A stretch of 28,854 nucleotides of DNA. Source: a virus. Below are positions 1-7,974 of the stretch, piece after piece. Where the stretch lies: positions 1 through 28,854 of IMG/VR virus record IMGVR_UViG_3300012936_000117; one strand, given 5' to 3'. The notes beneath the pieces were generated by a model, which was given only the letters and a program-made list of their open reading frames with translations, did no database searches and had not been told where the DNA came from. The position numbers were made by a program, and so were the translations under genes. How positions within the stretch are numbered: position 1 is the stretch's first letter; each line of letters opens with the position of its first letter.

Positions 1-420
1 AAATTTTGCATAAGATATAGAAGTCAATACAGGCAACTCTGTTGAAGTAACTTCATATAAATTGCTCTGCATTTCTGCCCAGGTGTAGTTTCTAGGATCT
101 TTGAAGTGTATATTATATCCTCTGAATCCCCATCGAAATACTTCTAAACATTCTATTAATGGGTGCTGATCATACTTGAGATCTCTTGTCTTTGCCTTAT
201 ATAAAAACGTATAATATTTTCCCTGATCGGGCACAGGTGTTACTGTATATTGCAACGCATTCATGATCAACATCATGCGATCTTCTACGTCTTGTTCTGC
301 ATTGATTTTATCTTTAATCGGACTAATCCTATCATTACTTACAATAGGATCATCACCTTTTCCAATTAGATCTGCAAGGTCTTGTTCTGATTTTCTTTGC
401 TTTAGAGTTTTTCTTGGCAT
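1..420 (-). CDS. Unrecognised phage protein, 3' end outside window
   Basis: The first 140 codons of a minus-strand gene are open from an ATG at 418-420 to the window edge, so the C-terminus is missing. The start begins MPRKTLKQRK, and the gene is coupled to gp4 through a TAATG overlap, so both are read from one transcript. The visible protein has a charged, probably flexible first 50 residues, then a more ordered segment rich in aromatics (HPLIECLEVFRWGFRG, then an Asn-Tyr-Thr-Trp stretch near residue 113). I do not recognise the family. In T4 the gene after gp4 is the baseplate wedge gene 53, but this sequence does not resemble gp53, so the position is not used to name it. A virion or DNA-packaging role is only suggested by its partner. 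Confidence 0.8.
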   Translation of the reverse strand, partial: MPRKTLKQRKSEQDLADLIGKGDDPIVSNDRISPIKDKINAEQDVEDRMMLIMNALQYTVTPVPDQGKYYTFLYKAKTRDLKYDQHPLIECLEVFRWGFRGYNIHFKDPRNYTWAEMQSNLYEVTSTELPVLTSISYAKF

Positions 421-866
421 TACTTGATACCTAGATCTTTTTCTGTCATGATCTTGAATTCATAGTTTCTATCATCACAGAACTCCTGTGCCGCTTTCCA
501 CTTTGCTTGATTAACTGCCCAGGTCTTGACTTTATATGCCCACTGTTTCGTCCTTCTTTTAGGATTCTGTTCAGGCATTTCCACTTCTCTTTGTGGTTTT
601 ATTTCAATCACCATTGATCTTTTTTTACCAAACTTATCAGTATATCGAACAAGGAAGTCTGGATAGTATCGATGGACTTTATTATCAACAGGAGAGATGT
701 ATGGAATACAGAACTCCTCGGACTGCCATTGATTTACATTCTCATTGAGATCACAATATCTCATAAACTTTCGTTCCCAGAGTGAACGATAAACTATATT
801 TGCTGGGTCACCTTTATATTTTCTGGGATTCTCTGGTCGATATTTTCCCTTATAACTCATATACAT
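420..866 (-). CDS. gp4: Head completion protein gp4 (T4-like)
   Basis: 148 residues, close to T4 gp4 (150). T4 gp4 acts late in head maturation, readying the filled head for tail joining. The N-terminal pattern (SYKGKY...KYKGDP...YRSLWERKF) follows the T4 protein. A PD-(D/E)xK nuclease-like pattern is visible: E31, PD at 69-70, and the E88-I-K90 motif, as in the TnsA/restriction-endonuclease-like fold of this family. The tail segment WAVNQAKWKAAQ also matches gp4. I chose the ATG at 864-866 because AAGGA lies 8 bases upstream. The ATG two codons later (858-860) is an alternative; the open frame further upstream (to 1025) is antisense to the next gene. A perfect late promoter lies just upstream. 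Confidence 0.93.
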   Translation of the reverse strand: MYMSYKGKYRPENPRKYKGDPANIVYRSLWERKFMRYCDLNENVNQWQSEEFCIPYISPVDNKVHRYYPDFLVRYTDKFGKKRSMVIEIKPQREVEMPEQNPKRRTKQWAYKVKTWAVNQAKWKAAQEFCDDRNYEFKIMTEKDLGIK

Positions 867-885
867 AGTATAGATCCTTAAAAAA

Positions 886-893
886 TATTTATA
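886..893 (-). promoter_or_regulatory. T4-type late promoter TATAAATA (minus strand)
   Basis: Read on the minus strand, 893-886 is exactly TATAAATA, the T4 late promoter octamer recognised by the phage sigma factor gp55 with the sliding clamp. It lies 20 bases upstream of the gp4 start, with an AAGGA ribosome site between them, so the leader is very short. It drives gp4 and the truncated gene downstream. Confidence 0.8.
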
Positions 894-1829
894 GTGGCGG
901 AAAATCTGTACAGATATAGGGTTGACCCTCTTAACATTAAGATGACGGAGGGCAAATCGTCTGCAGCTCAGGGTAACATCGGCGGTGTTATGGATTACCT
1001 GGGCGAGATTGCCATGTCCAGTCAATTCAAACTAAATTTATTTTTGAGTGGTACTGGAACGAGTGAAAATGATGATTTGAACAAATGGTTAAGACAGTGT
1101 GGAATATTTGGAGATAATGCTAACGATCAACAACTGAAGTATGATCTACTGTGTCATCAAGCTCAGTTGCCAGGAACTCAGTTTGATCTAGCAACAGAAA
1201 AAGGTGGATTTCAGGGAGTTACTGAGACATTCGCAAGAGCCAGACAGTTCACCCAATTTGCAGTTTCATTTTATGTTGATAGTCAGTATAATGTTATTAG
1301 ATTATTTGAAGAGTGGATGAATTTTATCAATCCACTTCACGTAACTGGTGGACCAGGTGTGAAGCCTGATTCGGGAAAAATTATTGAGGGTAGTCCTGCA
1401 GGAAGTTTGTTTAGACAAGAAGCTCAAGAAGGGACAGCCTTTTTTAGGATGAGATATCCAGAAGCTTATAAGAAAAATATCACTATTACTAAGTTTGAAA
1501 GAAATGCTGGATTTCATTTGGGTAAGAATAGTATATACCCATATGAACAACAAAGTAGACAACTGACTTATCAATTTATTAATGCATTCCCCATTCAAAT
1601 TGCTGCAGTTAATTTAAACTATGGTGGAAGTGAAATTGCAAAAGTCGATGTTGTCTTTAATTATGATCGATATACTACTATGAAACATGATCCTGGTAGA
1701 CAAGTTTCAGTACCACAGAACTTGACCATAGAAAGTCTAACACAACTCCAGGGACTACCAGGATTCGCTATTGGAGATTTCTTAGACCAAGATGGTAACC
1801 CTCTGGGCGGATCCCAAAATATTGGATAA
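894..1829 (+). CDS. Baseplate tail-tube cap/initiator protein (gp48/gp54 type)
   Basis: 311 residues, near T4 gp54 (320) and gp48 (364), the tube-fold proteins that start tail-tube polymerisation on the hub. Visible pointers are the middle segment with FYVDSQYNVIRLFEEWMNFINP and the C-terminal beta region (FINAFPIQIAAVNLNYGG, then VDVVFNYDRYTT), which looks like the closing strands of tail-tube-like domains. The next genes are gp26 and gp51, so it heads a hub-assembly block. I cannot decide between gp48 and gp54, so no symbol is given. The start is GTG at 894: an in-frame stop at 879-881 limits upstream choices and no Shine-Dalgarno is visible. The first in-frame ATG is at 942, which would drop 16 residues. 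The stop codon is embedded in the next late promoter. Confidence 0.75.
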   Translation: MAENLYRYRVDPLNIKMTEGKSSAAQGNIGGVMDYLGEIAMSSQFKLNLFLSGTGTSENDDLNKWLRQCGIFGDNANDQQLKYDLLCHQAQLPGTQFDLATEKGGFQGVTETFARARQFTQFAVSFYVDSQYNVIRLFEEWMNFINPLHVTGGPGVKPDSGKIIEGSPAGSLFRQEAQEGTAFFRMRYPEAYKKNITITKFERNAGFHLGKNSIYPYEQQSRQLTYQFINAFPIQIAAVNLNYGGSEIAKVDVVFNYDRYTTMKHDPGRQVSVPQNLTIESLTQLQGLPGFAIGDFLDQDGNPLGGSQNIG

Positions 1830-1832
1830 ATA
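1825..1832 (+). promoter_or_regulatory. Late promoter GATAAATA before gp26
   Basis: GATAAATA matches the T4 late octamer in 7 of 8 positions and contains the TAA stop codon (1827-1829) of the upstream gene. The gp26 start lies 21 bases downstream. It would start the transcript for gp26, gp51, the two large tail proteins, gp27, cp12 and gp5, which have no comparable motif between them. Confidence 0.6.
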
Positions 1833-1853
1833 AAATTACTGAGTTGAAATTCT

Positions 1854-2582
1854 ATGCCATTACCTAAGATTGCTGCGCCAACTTATGAGTTGACCCTACC
1901 CTCTACAGGACAAAAAGTTAAGTATAGACCTTTTCTGGTCAAAGAAGAAAAAGTCTTGATTCTCGCTCTAGAAAGTCAAGACGTGAAACAAATTACCATG
2001 GCAATCAAACAAGTATTGTCTGAGTGTATTCAAACTAGAGGTATCAAAGTAGAAGAACTTCCTTCATTTGATATTGAATATCTATTCTTGAATGTTCGTG
2101 GTAAATCAGTCGGAGAAGCAATCGAATTGATTGTTACCTGTCAAGATGATGGTGAGACCGAAGTACCTGTCAAAATTTATGTTGACCAAGTAGATATTCA
2201 GTTTGAAGAAGATCATTCACCAGAAATTAAGTTGGATGATTCTATTGTATTGAAAATGAAATATCCATCATTGGACCAATTCATTAAAAACAATTTTGAC
2301 TTTAATGAACAAGAATCGATCAGTACTATTGAAAAATCATTTGAAATTATTGCGGAGTGCATCGATACTATCTTCACTGAAGAAGAAGCTTGGGCTGCAA
2401 AAGATTGCACCAAGAAAGAACTATTAGAGTTTATTGAAAGAATGAATTCTTCACAGTTTAAGATGGTTGAAAAGTTTTTTGAAACCATGCCAAAATTGAG
2501 TCATACATTTACAGTGAAGAATCCTAAGACCAAGAAAGAAAATACTGTAACGTTGGAGGGGCTGACGAGTTTTTTCGGTTGA
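1854..2582 (+). CDS. gp26: Baseplate hub subunit / tail assembly protein gp26
   Basis: 242 residues, slightly longer than T4 gp26 (about 208). It belongs to the T4 baseplate gp26 family, which acts in assembling the central hub. The N-terminus (MPLPKIAAPTYELTLPSTGQ, then KYRPFLVKEEKVL) is the family signature: a short beta entry, then a helix-rich domain, with an acidic region around 100-130 and a helical C-terminal half. It is followed by gp51 and then by tape-measure-like genes, the same order as the G/GT tail chaperones in unrelated long-tailed phages. The last codons hold a slippery T_TTT_TTC immediately before the stop, allowing a -1 frameshift into gp51 (see separate entry). No strong Shine-Dalgarno is seen; the start follows a late promoter by 21 bases. 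Confidence 0.88.
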   Translation: MPLPKIAAPTYELTLPSTGQKVKYRPFLVKEEKVLILALESQDVKQITMAIKQVLSECIQTRGIKVEELPSFDIEYLFLNVRGKSVGEAIELIVTCQDDGETEVPVKIYVDQVDIQFEEDHSPEIKLDDSIVLKMKYPSLDQFIKNNFDFNEQESISTIEKSFEIIAECIDTIFTEEEAWAAKDCTKKELLEFIERMNSSQFKMVEKFFETMPKLSHTFTVKNPKTKKENTVTLEGLTSFFG

Positions 2583-2600
2583 TAATGTCTCATATCAATC
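2570..2600 (+). promoter_or_regulatory. Candidate -1 ribosomal frameshift site, gp26 to gp51
   Basis: Bases 2570-2576 read T_TTT_TTC in the gp26 frame, a canonical X_XXY_YYZ slippery heptamer, one sense codon before the gp26 stop at 2580-2582. After a -1 slip the frame continues CGG TTG ATA ATG and enters gp51 with no stop. The fusion would be about 303 residues: 241 from gp26, three linker residues, and 59 from gp51. Bases 2577-2584 can pair with 2593-2600 (8 base pairs, one G-T wobble), leaving the gp51 ATG in the loop. This stem is AT-rich and starts directly after the heptamer, closer than the usual 5-9 base spacer, so it is only weak support as a stimulator. Confidence 0.5.
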
Positions 2601-2764
2601 TTGAGGCATACTTTAAGATTAACTTCGCTTTGATGCAGTTCCATAAATACAGCTTGACTGAGATCGAAAATATGATGCCTTGGGAAAGAGACATTTATCT
2701 TGCCCTATTGAGAGCTCACATTGAAGAAGAAAACCTAAAGGCACAACAAGCTAATGGCGGTTAG
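2585..2764 (+). CDS. gp51: Baseplate hub assembly protein gp51-like
   Basis: 59 residues from the ATG at 2585, beginning MSHINLEAYF. It is far shorter than T4 gp51 (about 249), but the position directly after gp26 and the motif MMPWERDIYLALL followed by an acidic helix match the short gp51 of marine T4-like phages. The same small helical pattern is typical of the T part of tail chaperone pairs. The frame is open upstream of the ATG back into the slippery site of gp26, so it can be made alone or as a C-terminal extension of gp26. Its end overlaps the next gene by 11 bases, a sign of translational coupling. Confidence 0.75.
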   Translation: MSHINLEAYFKINFALMQFHKYSLTEIENMMPWERDIYLALLRAHIEEENLKAQQANGG

Positions 2765-4526
2765 TAACTTACCAAATCTAAGTGTAGCAGCTCCTAGTTC
2801 TACTGGGAAAATATCTCCACAGAGTATATCTGGAGGTCAGACCTTAGGTTCTGGTGTAGTTGAAAGTGCCGCTAACAATATTACAGGATTTAAGAGAGCA
2901 GGAACATCTGCCGTATCACCAAAAGTTCCCAATATTGCAGCTCTTCTTCAAAGTATTTCTTCTAATATTATCAGTAACGTAGAGAATATAACGAGTGGTG
3001 TTAAGAATGTAATTCAGGGCGGAATTACTAACGTAACAAATGTATTTGGTAGAAAAGAAGCTGAGGAAGATCCGAATAAAATAATGTCGGAGTTCTTAGG
3101 ACTCTACCAAAAGGCATTAGATTATATTAAATTCTTTGCAGATCCTAAACAGATCCAAGGATTTGATAAAGCGATTCAATTATATCAAGATAGTTTAAAA
3201 TCTACAGGAGATACTGTAGTTACTATCAGGAAGTTCATCAAAAAGATGATCAAAGACTTCCTAAAATTAAAAAATGAACTTGCCAATATGGGAGGTGGTG
3301 GTGGTTTTAGATTACCACGATTGCCCTTACCAGGAAGACAACCACGTCAACCCAGAGGACCCGCACGCCGACCTAGAACTAGGATGCCTAGAGGTAGAGG
3401 TGGTAAATTAGGTCTGGGATTATTGGGTCTAGGATTACTTGGTGGTGGCGCAATGGCTGCTAATAGGTTTATTGGTGGAAATGAGGAAAAACAACAAACG
3501 TCAGAAGGAATAAGTGGAGAACTCATTACAAAATTTGATGGTGTATTAGAAAAATTTGATCAAGTTATTGCTACTTTGGAGAGTTTAACCGCATCAGCTG
3601 CAGGTGGTGGTGATGGTAAACCTAAAAAAGTTGAAGGTGGTGGTCCTAGAGGTGATGATCTTCCTCCTACGACTTCCGACTTTGATGCATCAAAAATAAA
3701 AGATGCATTTAACACAGGATTGATAACAGGTCCTGCAGGTAAGATAGGTCGTGGTACTGAATATCATATTGACTCTCAGTTTAGTAGTGATCTTCCTATG
3801 GAGGATATAGTTAAAATGGTGGATAAAATGGCACTGGCATATAATGCTATGGGTCGTGAAATGGAATTCTCTAACAACGTAATGTCAGATAAAATTTATG
3901 ATCCTAACGCTAGTTTAGAAGAAAAAAGTGAGTTTTTAATGGACGCATTTAAAGCACATAATCTTCCCAGAGGACGAAAACTCGATGGAAAACATGGATT
4001 CTATCAAATGGATTATTTTGTTCCTGAGATAGGCAAAGGAAGAAGACATGAGAGTGCGGAAAGAGCTCCATTACTCTTGCCATTTTTAGAGGACGGTAGT
4101 GTACGATATGAGAGGTCTGGTAGTTATGGTGCATCTGCTGATTTGATTGATTCCGAAGGAAAAGTTCGAGCGAGGGTTGGACATGGTGATGTTCGAGGTG
4201 CTAAATCTGGAACTATTGACCTTTCTACAGTAAGACCATTCAGTCAACAAGTTCAACCAGTTGAAGAAGTAAAACCAGATCCCAAAGCACAAGAAGTAAG
4301 TCCTACTGGTCCACAATCAACAAGTTCTATCCAACAAGTACCTGGATCAAATAGTATTGCGGTCATACCCGCTTCTGGTAGTTCTCAACAACAAACGCAG
4401 CAGACACAACCACCACCTGCACTTGTAGCATCATCAGTACAAAATATTAATTTTAATTTGACAGCTGAAAATCCTGATAATTTCTTGCCACTTTCGGCTA
4501 AACAAATGCTTAATATCGTAGGATAA
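2754..4526 (+). CDS. Tail tape-measure-like structural protein (candidate)
   Basis: 590 residues, the same length as the T4 tape measure gp29, although I see no clear sequence match. Order of regions: Ser/Asn-rich N-terminus (1-100); helical segment (105-178); Gly then Arg/Pro-rich linker (180-217); hydrophobic Leu/Gly segment (218-241) that could span a membrane; helix with the KFDQV motif (about 257-278); Gly-rich linker; a mixed region (310-490); a Gln/Pro-rich stretch; and a short conserved-looking beta end (INFNLTAENPDNF). Its place right after the gp26/gp51 pair is where tape measures sit in other phages. The next gene repeats the same architecture, so either could be the tape measure. 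It ends in a TAATG overlap with that gene. The role is inferred from position and architecture. Confidence 0.55.
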   Translation: MAVSNLPNLSVAAPSSTGKISPQSISGGQTLGSGVVESAANNITGFKRAGTSAVSPKVPNIAALLQSISSNIISNVENITSGVKNVIQGGITNVTNVFGRKEAEEDPNKIMSEFLGLYQKALDYIKFFADPKQIQGFDKAIQLYQDSLKSTGDTVVTIRKFIKKMIKDFLKLKNELANMGGGGGFRLPRLPLPGRQPRQPRGPARRPRTRMPRGRGGKLGLGLLGLGLLGGGAMAANRFIGGNEEKQQTSEGISGELITKFDGVLEKFDQVIATLESLTASAAGGGDGKPKKVEGGGPRGDDLPPTTSDFDASKIKDAFNTGLITGPAGKIGRGTEYHIDSQFSSDLPMEDIVKMVDKMALAYNAMGREMEFSNNVMSDKIYDPNASLEEKSEFLMDAFKAHNLPRGRKLDGKHGFYQMDYFVPEIGKGRRHESAERAPLLLPFLEDGSVRYERSGSYGASADLIDSEGKVRARVGHGDVRGAKSGTIDLSTVRPFSQQVQPVEEVKPDPKAQEVSPTGPQSTSSIQQVPGSNSIAVIPASGSSQQQTQQTQPPPALVASSVQNINFNLTAENPDNFLPLSAKQMLNIVG

Positions 4527-6688
4527 TGTCAGTAAATAATCTAACTCCAAAGGTAAGAACTAAAGCTAAAAAGGTATTGAATCTTGCGGTCAAATCCAAG
4601 AGATCGATGAAACTCAATGAGTTGAACTTTGTTCGCACTTCAAGGTTCATTGAAAAAGAATCTAAGAGAATAAGCCAACCTAAAATTGATAAAAGAAAAT
4701 TAAAGAAACTTTTAAACACTGACTTTGCTTCTATAGCGAGTGCAAACCTCCCTGGTAAAGGTGGTGGAGGTCTTTTAGGATTATTAGGGGATGTTCTTGG
4801 TGGTTTTGGAGGTGGTGGGGGTAGAAGAGGTGGCCGTCGTGGTGGACCACCATCCAGAAGAGCACAACAAAGATATAGAAGAAGATTTGGAAATAGAGCT
4901 GGAAATAGAAGATTTGGTAGAATGCCTCAATTTGGTAGAGGTGGAGGTGTACGTATTCCCAGAGCAGGTGGAGTACTCGGTGTTGCAATGGCAGGACTTG
5001 AGTATGGGGGAAGAGTATCTGAAGGACAAACACAAACACAGGCAATAACAGGAACTGCTGCATCCACTGCGGGTGGTATTGCTGGTGCATATGCAGGCGC
5101 AAAAGGTGGTGCTCTATTAGGTGCTGGAATTGGTGCCTTGTTTGGCGGTGTGGGTGCTGTTCCTGGTGCTGCTATTGGTGGATTTCTTGGTGGAATTGCT
5201 GGTGGATTCGGTGGATCCATGATAGGTGGTGATATTTCGGATAGACTTACTGGTGTTGTTGGTAAAGATAAGGATAGCGAAGAAGCGGAAAAAGAACTAG
5301 AGAAGAAATCTAAGATCAATCCACTTGGAATGACTTTAGATAAGTTTGATCAAGTAGTTGACAGATTTGCTAAAGCTATAGTAAATCTAGATCTTGGTGG
5401 AAGAATTGAAGAGAGTGAAGATGAACCACCTAAAAGAGAAGACTTCCCAAATACAAGATCTGGAGCAAAGGCATATAATGAAGCGAGGCAGAGATATAGA
5501 GAAAGACAGGAAGAACGAAAAGCAGAAATACAAGAAGCACTAGACTTTGAAGAGAATCAGTTTAAAAAGAGACAACAAGAGCGTGCAAGAGTAAAAACCA
5601 GAGAACAGGCAGACAAAGCCGGATTTGGAATACTTGAGGGAATCCTAGGTGAAGGGATATATGATTCCCTGATGAAGCAAGTATTTTTTGATATTCAACC
5701 TGAATCAAAAGAACCAGATGCTACTACAAAATTTCTTACCAATTTAGGTATTTCCCCAGAAGCGCAGGATATATCGGCAATGTTAATCGAAACCGTACTG
5801 AGTGCGGCTTTGATGGCTAGGGGTAGAGGAGTTATGAAACCTCCTGCAGTTAGAACACGCCCTTTAACAAAACCAACAGCACTACAAGGTCCAGAACTTC
5901 CTCCAGTACAAAGACAAGCCGTCTCAAAACCTAGAGTAGTACGAAGTGCGGATACACTTCCGAGACCAGAGGTTCAACCAACAGAACCTATGGTGCGACA
6001 ACCAGCTCAGTCAGTACAAGATGTATTAGGTCGAGCAAGAAGAACTCGTGTAAGAAATACTAATTCAAGACTTAATGAAATAGATAATCGATCTCAAGCA
6101 GAACTAGATGCTGCAAGAGACATGATTGAAGGAGGCCTTAGAAAACCTACAGTAAAACCTCAACAAAATATGATCCAAGGTCAAACTACAGTTGAAGATG
6201 GTTCTACTGTCTTTTTCCGTAGAATAGGTGGACGATCAGGCGCATCTAAACGACAGCAATTAAGACCATCAGAAACATCGCCAGAGACGCAGACAGAGGG
6301 TGGAACTAGAGTTATGAAAAGAGATCAAATTGAAATAGATAAACTTAGCGATAAGAGAAGATTATTAGAGGAAGCTCAGAAGGCGCAACAGGATGCTGCT
6401 CGGGAAGCTGAACAACTAAGAAGAATAGAAAAGAAATTCGGCCCCAGGAGCAGTAATCCTTTGGAAGGTCAGAAACTTTCTAGTATAAATCAATATACAA
6501 CTTACAATGCACCAAATAATACCACTATTATTATGCAACAGGGTGGAAATCAAATGCCGCCGCAGAGTCCACCACCACAGATGATGGCAGCTGCTCCACC
6601 TCCAGAGATGCCACCAGGTCCATCAACGATTGATGTTGTATCACATTTGAATACGGTTATCTTCTTAAACAACTTACAAACTACTTAA
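4526..6688 (+). CDS. Large Gly/Arg-rich tail protein with glycine-zipper segment
   Basis: 720 residues starting at the ATG that shares an A with the previous stop, with AGGA three bases before. Regions: very basic N-terminus (1-65, many Lys/Arg); Gly-rich then Arg-rich linker (78-145); a long Ala/Gly hydrophobic region (about 173-236) full of GxxxG spacing, a glycine-zipper type membrane segment; the KFDQV motif near 272-277; a strongly charged helix of Arg/Glu (about 310-370); a Pro-rich region; a second charged helix near 600-645; and a Pro/Met-rich tail. It shares the order of parts and the KFDQV motif with the preceding 590-residue protein. A tape-measure or DNA-injection role fits the hydrophobic segment and position between gp51 and gp27, but this is inference. 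Confidence 0.55.
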   Translation: MSVNNLTPKVRTKAKKVLNLAVKSKRSMKLNELNFVRTSRFIEKESKRISQPKIDKRKLKKLLNTDFASIASANLPGKGGGGLLGLLGDVLGGFGGGGGRRGGRRGGPPSRRAQQRYRRRFGNRAGNRRFGRMPQFGRGGGVRIPRAGGVLGVAMAGLEYGGRVSEGQTQTQAITGTAASTAGGIAGAYAGAKGGALLGAGIGALFGGVGAVPGAAIGGFLGGIAGGFGGSMIGGDISDRLTGVVGKDKDSEEAEKELEKKSKINPLGMTLDKFDQVVDRFAKAIVNLDLGGRIEESEDEPPKREDFPNTRSGAKAYNEARQRYRERQEERKAEIQEALDFEENQFKKRQQERARVKTREQADKAGFGILEGILGEGIYDSLMKQVFFDIQPESKEPDATTKFLTNLGISPEAQDISAMLIETVLSAALMARGRGVMKPPAVRTRPLTKPTALQGPELPPVQRQAVSKPRVVRSADTLPRPEVQPTEPMVRQPAQSVQDVLGRARRTRVRNTNSRLNEIDNRSQAELDAARDMIEGGLRKPTVKPQQNMIQGQTTVEDGSTVFFRRIGGRSGASKRQQLRPSETSPETQTEGGTRVMKRDQIEIDKLSDKRRLLEEAQKAQQDAAREAEQLRRIEKKFGPRSSNPLEGQKLSSINQYTTYNAPNNTTIIMQQGGNQMPPQSPPPQMMAAAPPPEMPPGPSTIDVVSHLNTVIFLNNLQTT

Positions 6689-6689
6689 G

Positions 6690-7964
6690 ATGTCAGTAGC
6701 ACTAACAGGATTAGATGTAATAGGCGCAGAAATTCTCTCTGCGAATGGAAAACGTGTAGATTTTACTAATGGTATCAGGGATATTAATTACTTTGAAGAC
6801 ATTTTATCTCCGTGCTGTACAATGTCCATCACGGTAGATCTTGGAAGTAGAATAGTTAATTCTTTACCAATTCGTGGTGGAGAAAAAGTAGTTATAAAAT
6901 TAAGAACAGCTACTGGTGATTTTGATAGAGATGGGGATAAGGCTTTTTACGTTAAAAAGGTACAAAATTATGCTTCTGATGGACAGAAAGAAACATTTAC
7001 GTTGCAACTTATAAGTAGAGAAGGCCTCACCAATGAGACGACTAGATGTGAAAGAAAATATCAAAAACTTACTATTGATCAACACGTAACAGCTATCCTA
7101 GATGATGTCCTCAAAACAAATAACTATGAATCTAAAAATATAGAAAAAACAGCAAACACATATAGTTTTATTGGAAATCAGAAGAAACCTTTTTACATTT
7201 TGAATTGGTTGTTACCTAAAGGTATTCCAGTTTCTGGACAATCTGGAACAGATGGATCACGAGCTGTAGGTGTTTCGGGATTTTTCTTTTATGAAAATTC
7301 TGAGGGTTTTAACTTTAAGAGTATTGAAAAACTTGTTGGAGGTGTAGATAAAACAAACCAACCAGTTGCTGAATACACATATTCCAATGTAATTGAACAC
7401 AATAAACTATCAGTTGAATTTAGAATTCTAGATTATAAATTGTCTAGAAACATTGATCTCACAAGTTCATTGAGAACAGGAATGTATTCAAATATTACAT
7501 TTTTCTTCGATCTTTATGAAAACCGAACAGATTTCTATCAATATGACCTAAAAGACGAAATCCTTGATAAACTAGGGGAGCAGGATGACATAGATGTTCC
7601 TGGAGGATTTGAAAGTGCTCCATCGAGAATTCTAGTCAGAACAGCAGACAGAGGTATCCTAGATCCCAATGATATTGCTGCCGACTCTGGTAGAGATACT
7701 GCTGATATGGCAAAATCTTTCGCTAGATATAACTTGCTCTTCACTCAGTCACTAAATATGGTAGTACCATGTAACATAGGACTGAAGGTGGGTGATGTAA
7801 TTTCCGCTACTTTTCCAAAAGTTAGTTCTTCTGAAAAAGCGGAAAAAGACAATCAACAAAGTGGCAACTACTTAATAAAAAGTCTAAGACATCACTTTGA
7901 AGCAAACTCGAATGTAACTTACTTAAGTTTAATTCGTGACTCATACGGTCTCACAGATAACTAA
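6690..7964 (+). CDS. gp27: Baseplate central hub protein gp27
   Basis: 424 residues (T4 gp27 has 391). gp27 trimers form the torus that joins the spike gp5 to the tail tube. Recognisable parts are the N-terminal tube-like beta domain (NYFEDILSPCCTMSITVDLG around 32-52, then GGEKVVIKL), the segment LQLISREGLTNETTR with the helix containing IDQHVTAILDDVL (about 105-140), and a C-terminal domain with NMVVPCNIGLKVGDVI and the closing YLIKSLRHHFE, which follow the gp27/gpD hub fold. It begins one base after the previous stop (TAAGATG). Downstream come cp12 and gp5, so the usual hub pair gp27-gp5 is here split by a metabolic gene. Confidence 0.88.
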   Translation: MSVALTGLDVIGAEILSANGKRVDFTNGIRDINYFEDILSPCCTMSITVDLGSRIVNSLPIRGGEKVVIKLRTATGDFDRDGDKAFYVKKVQNYASDGQKETFTLQLISREGLTNETTRCERKYQKLTIDQHVTAILDDVLKTNNYESKNIEKTANTYSFIGNQKKPFYILNWLLPKGIPVSGQSGTDGSRAVGVSGFFFYENSEGFNFKSIEKLVGGVDKTNQPVAEYTYSNVIEHNKLSVEFRILDYKLSRNIDLTSSLRTGMYSNITFFFDLYENRTDFYQYDLKDEILDKLGEQDDIDVPGGFESAPSRILVRTADRGILDPNDIAADSGRDTADMAKSFARYNLLFTQSLNMVVPCNIGLKVGDVISATFPKVSSSEKAEKDNQQSGNYLIKSLRHHFEANSNVTYLSLIRDSYGLTDN

Positions 7965-7974
7965 CAAAAAAACC

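Noticed and set aside
1-420. Naming the truncated gene gp53 because T4 has gene 53 after gene 4
   Set aside because: The visible 140 residues do not resemble gp53 at the N-terminus or elsewhere.
4731-5319. Several open frames opposite or beside the 720-residue gene
   Set aside because: They come from its Gly/Arg-rich DNA and have odd composition (His/Leu or Ser-rich); the plus-strand gene is continuous and coupled to its neighbours.
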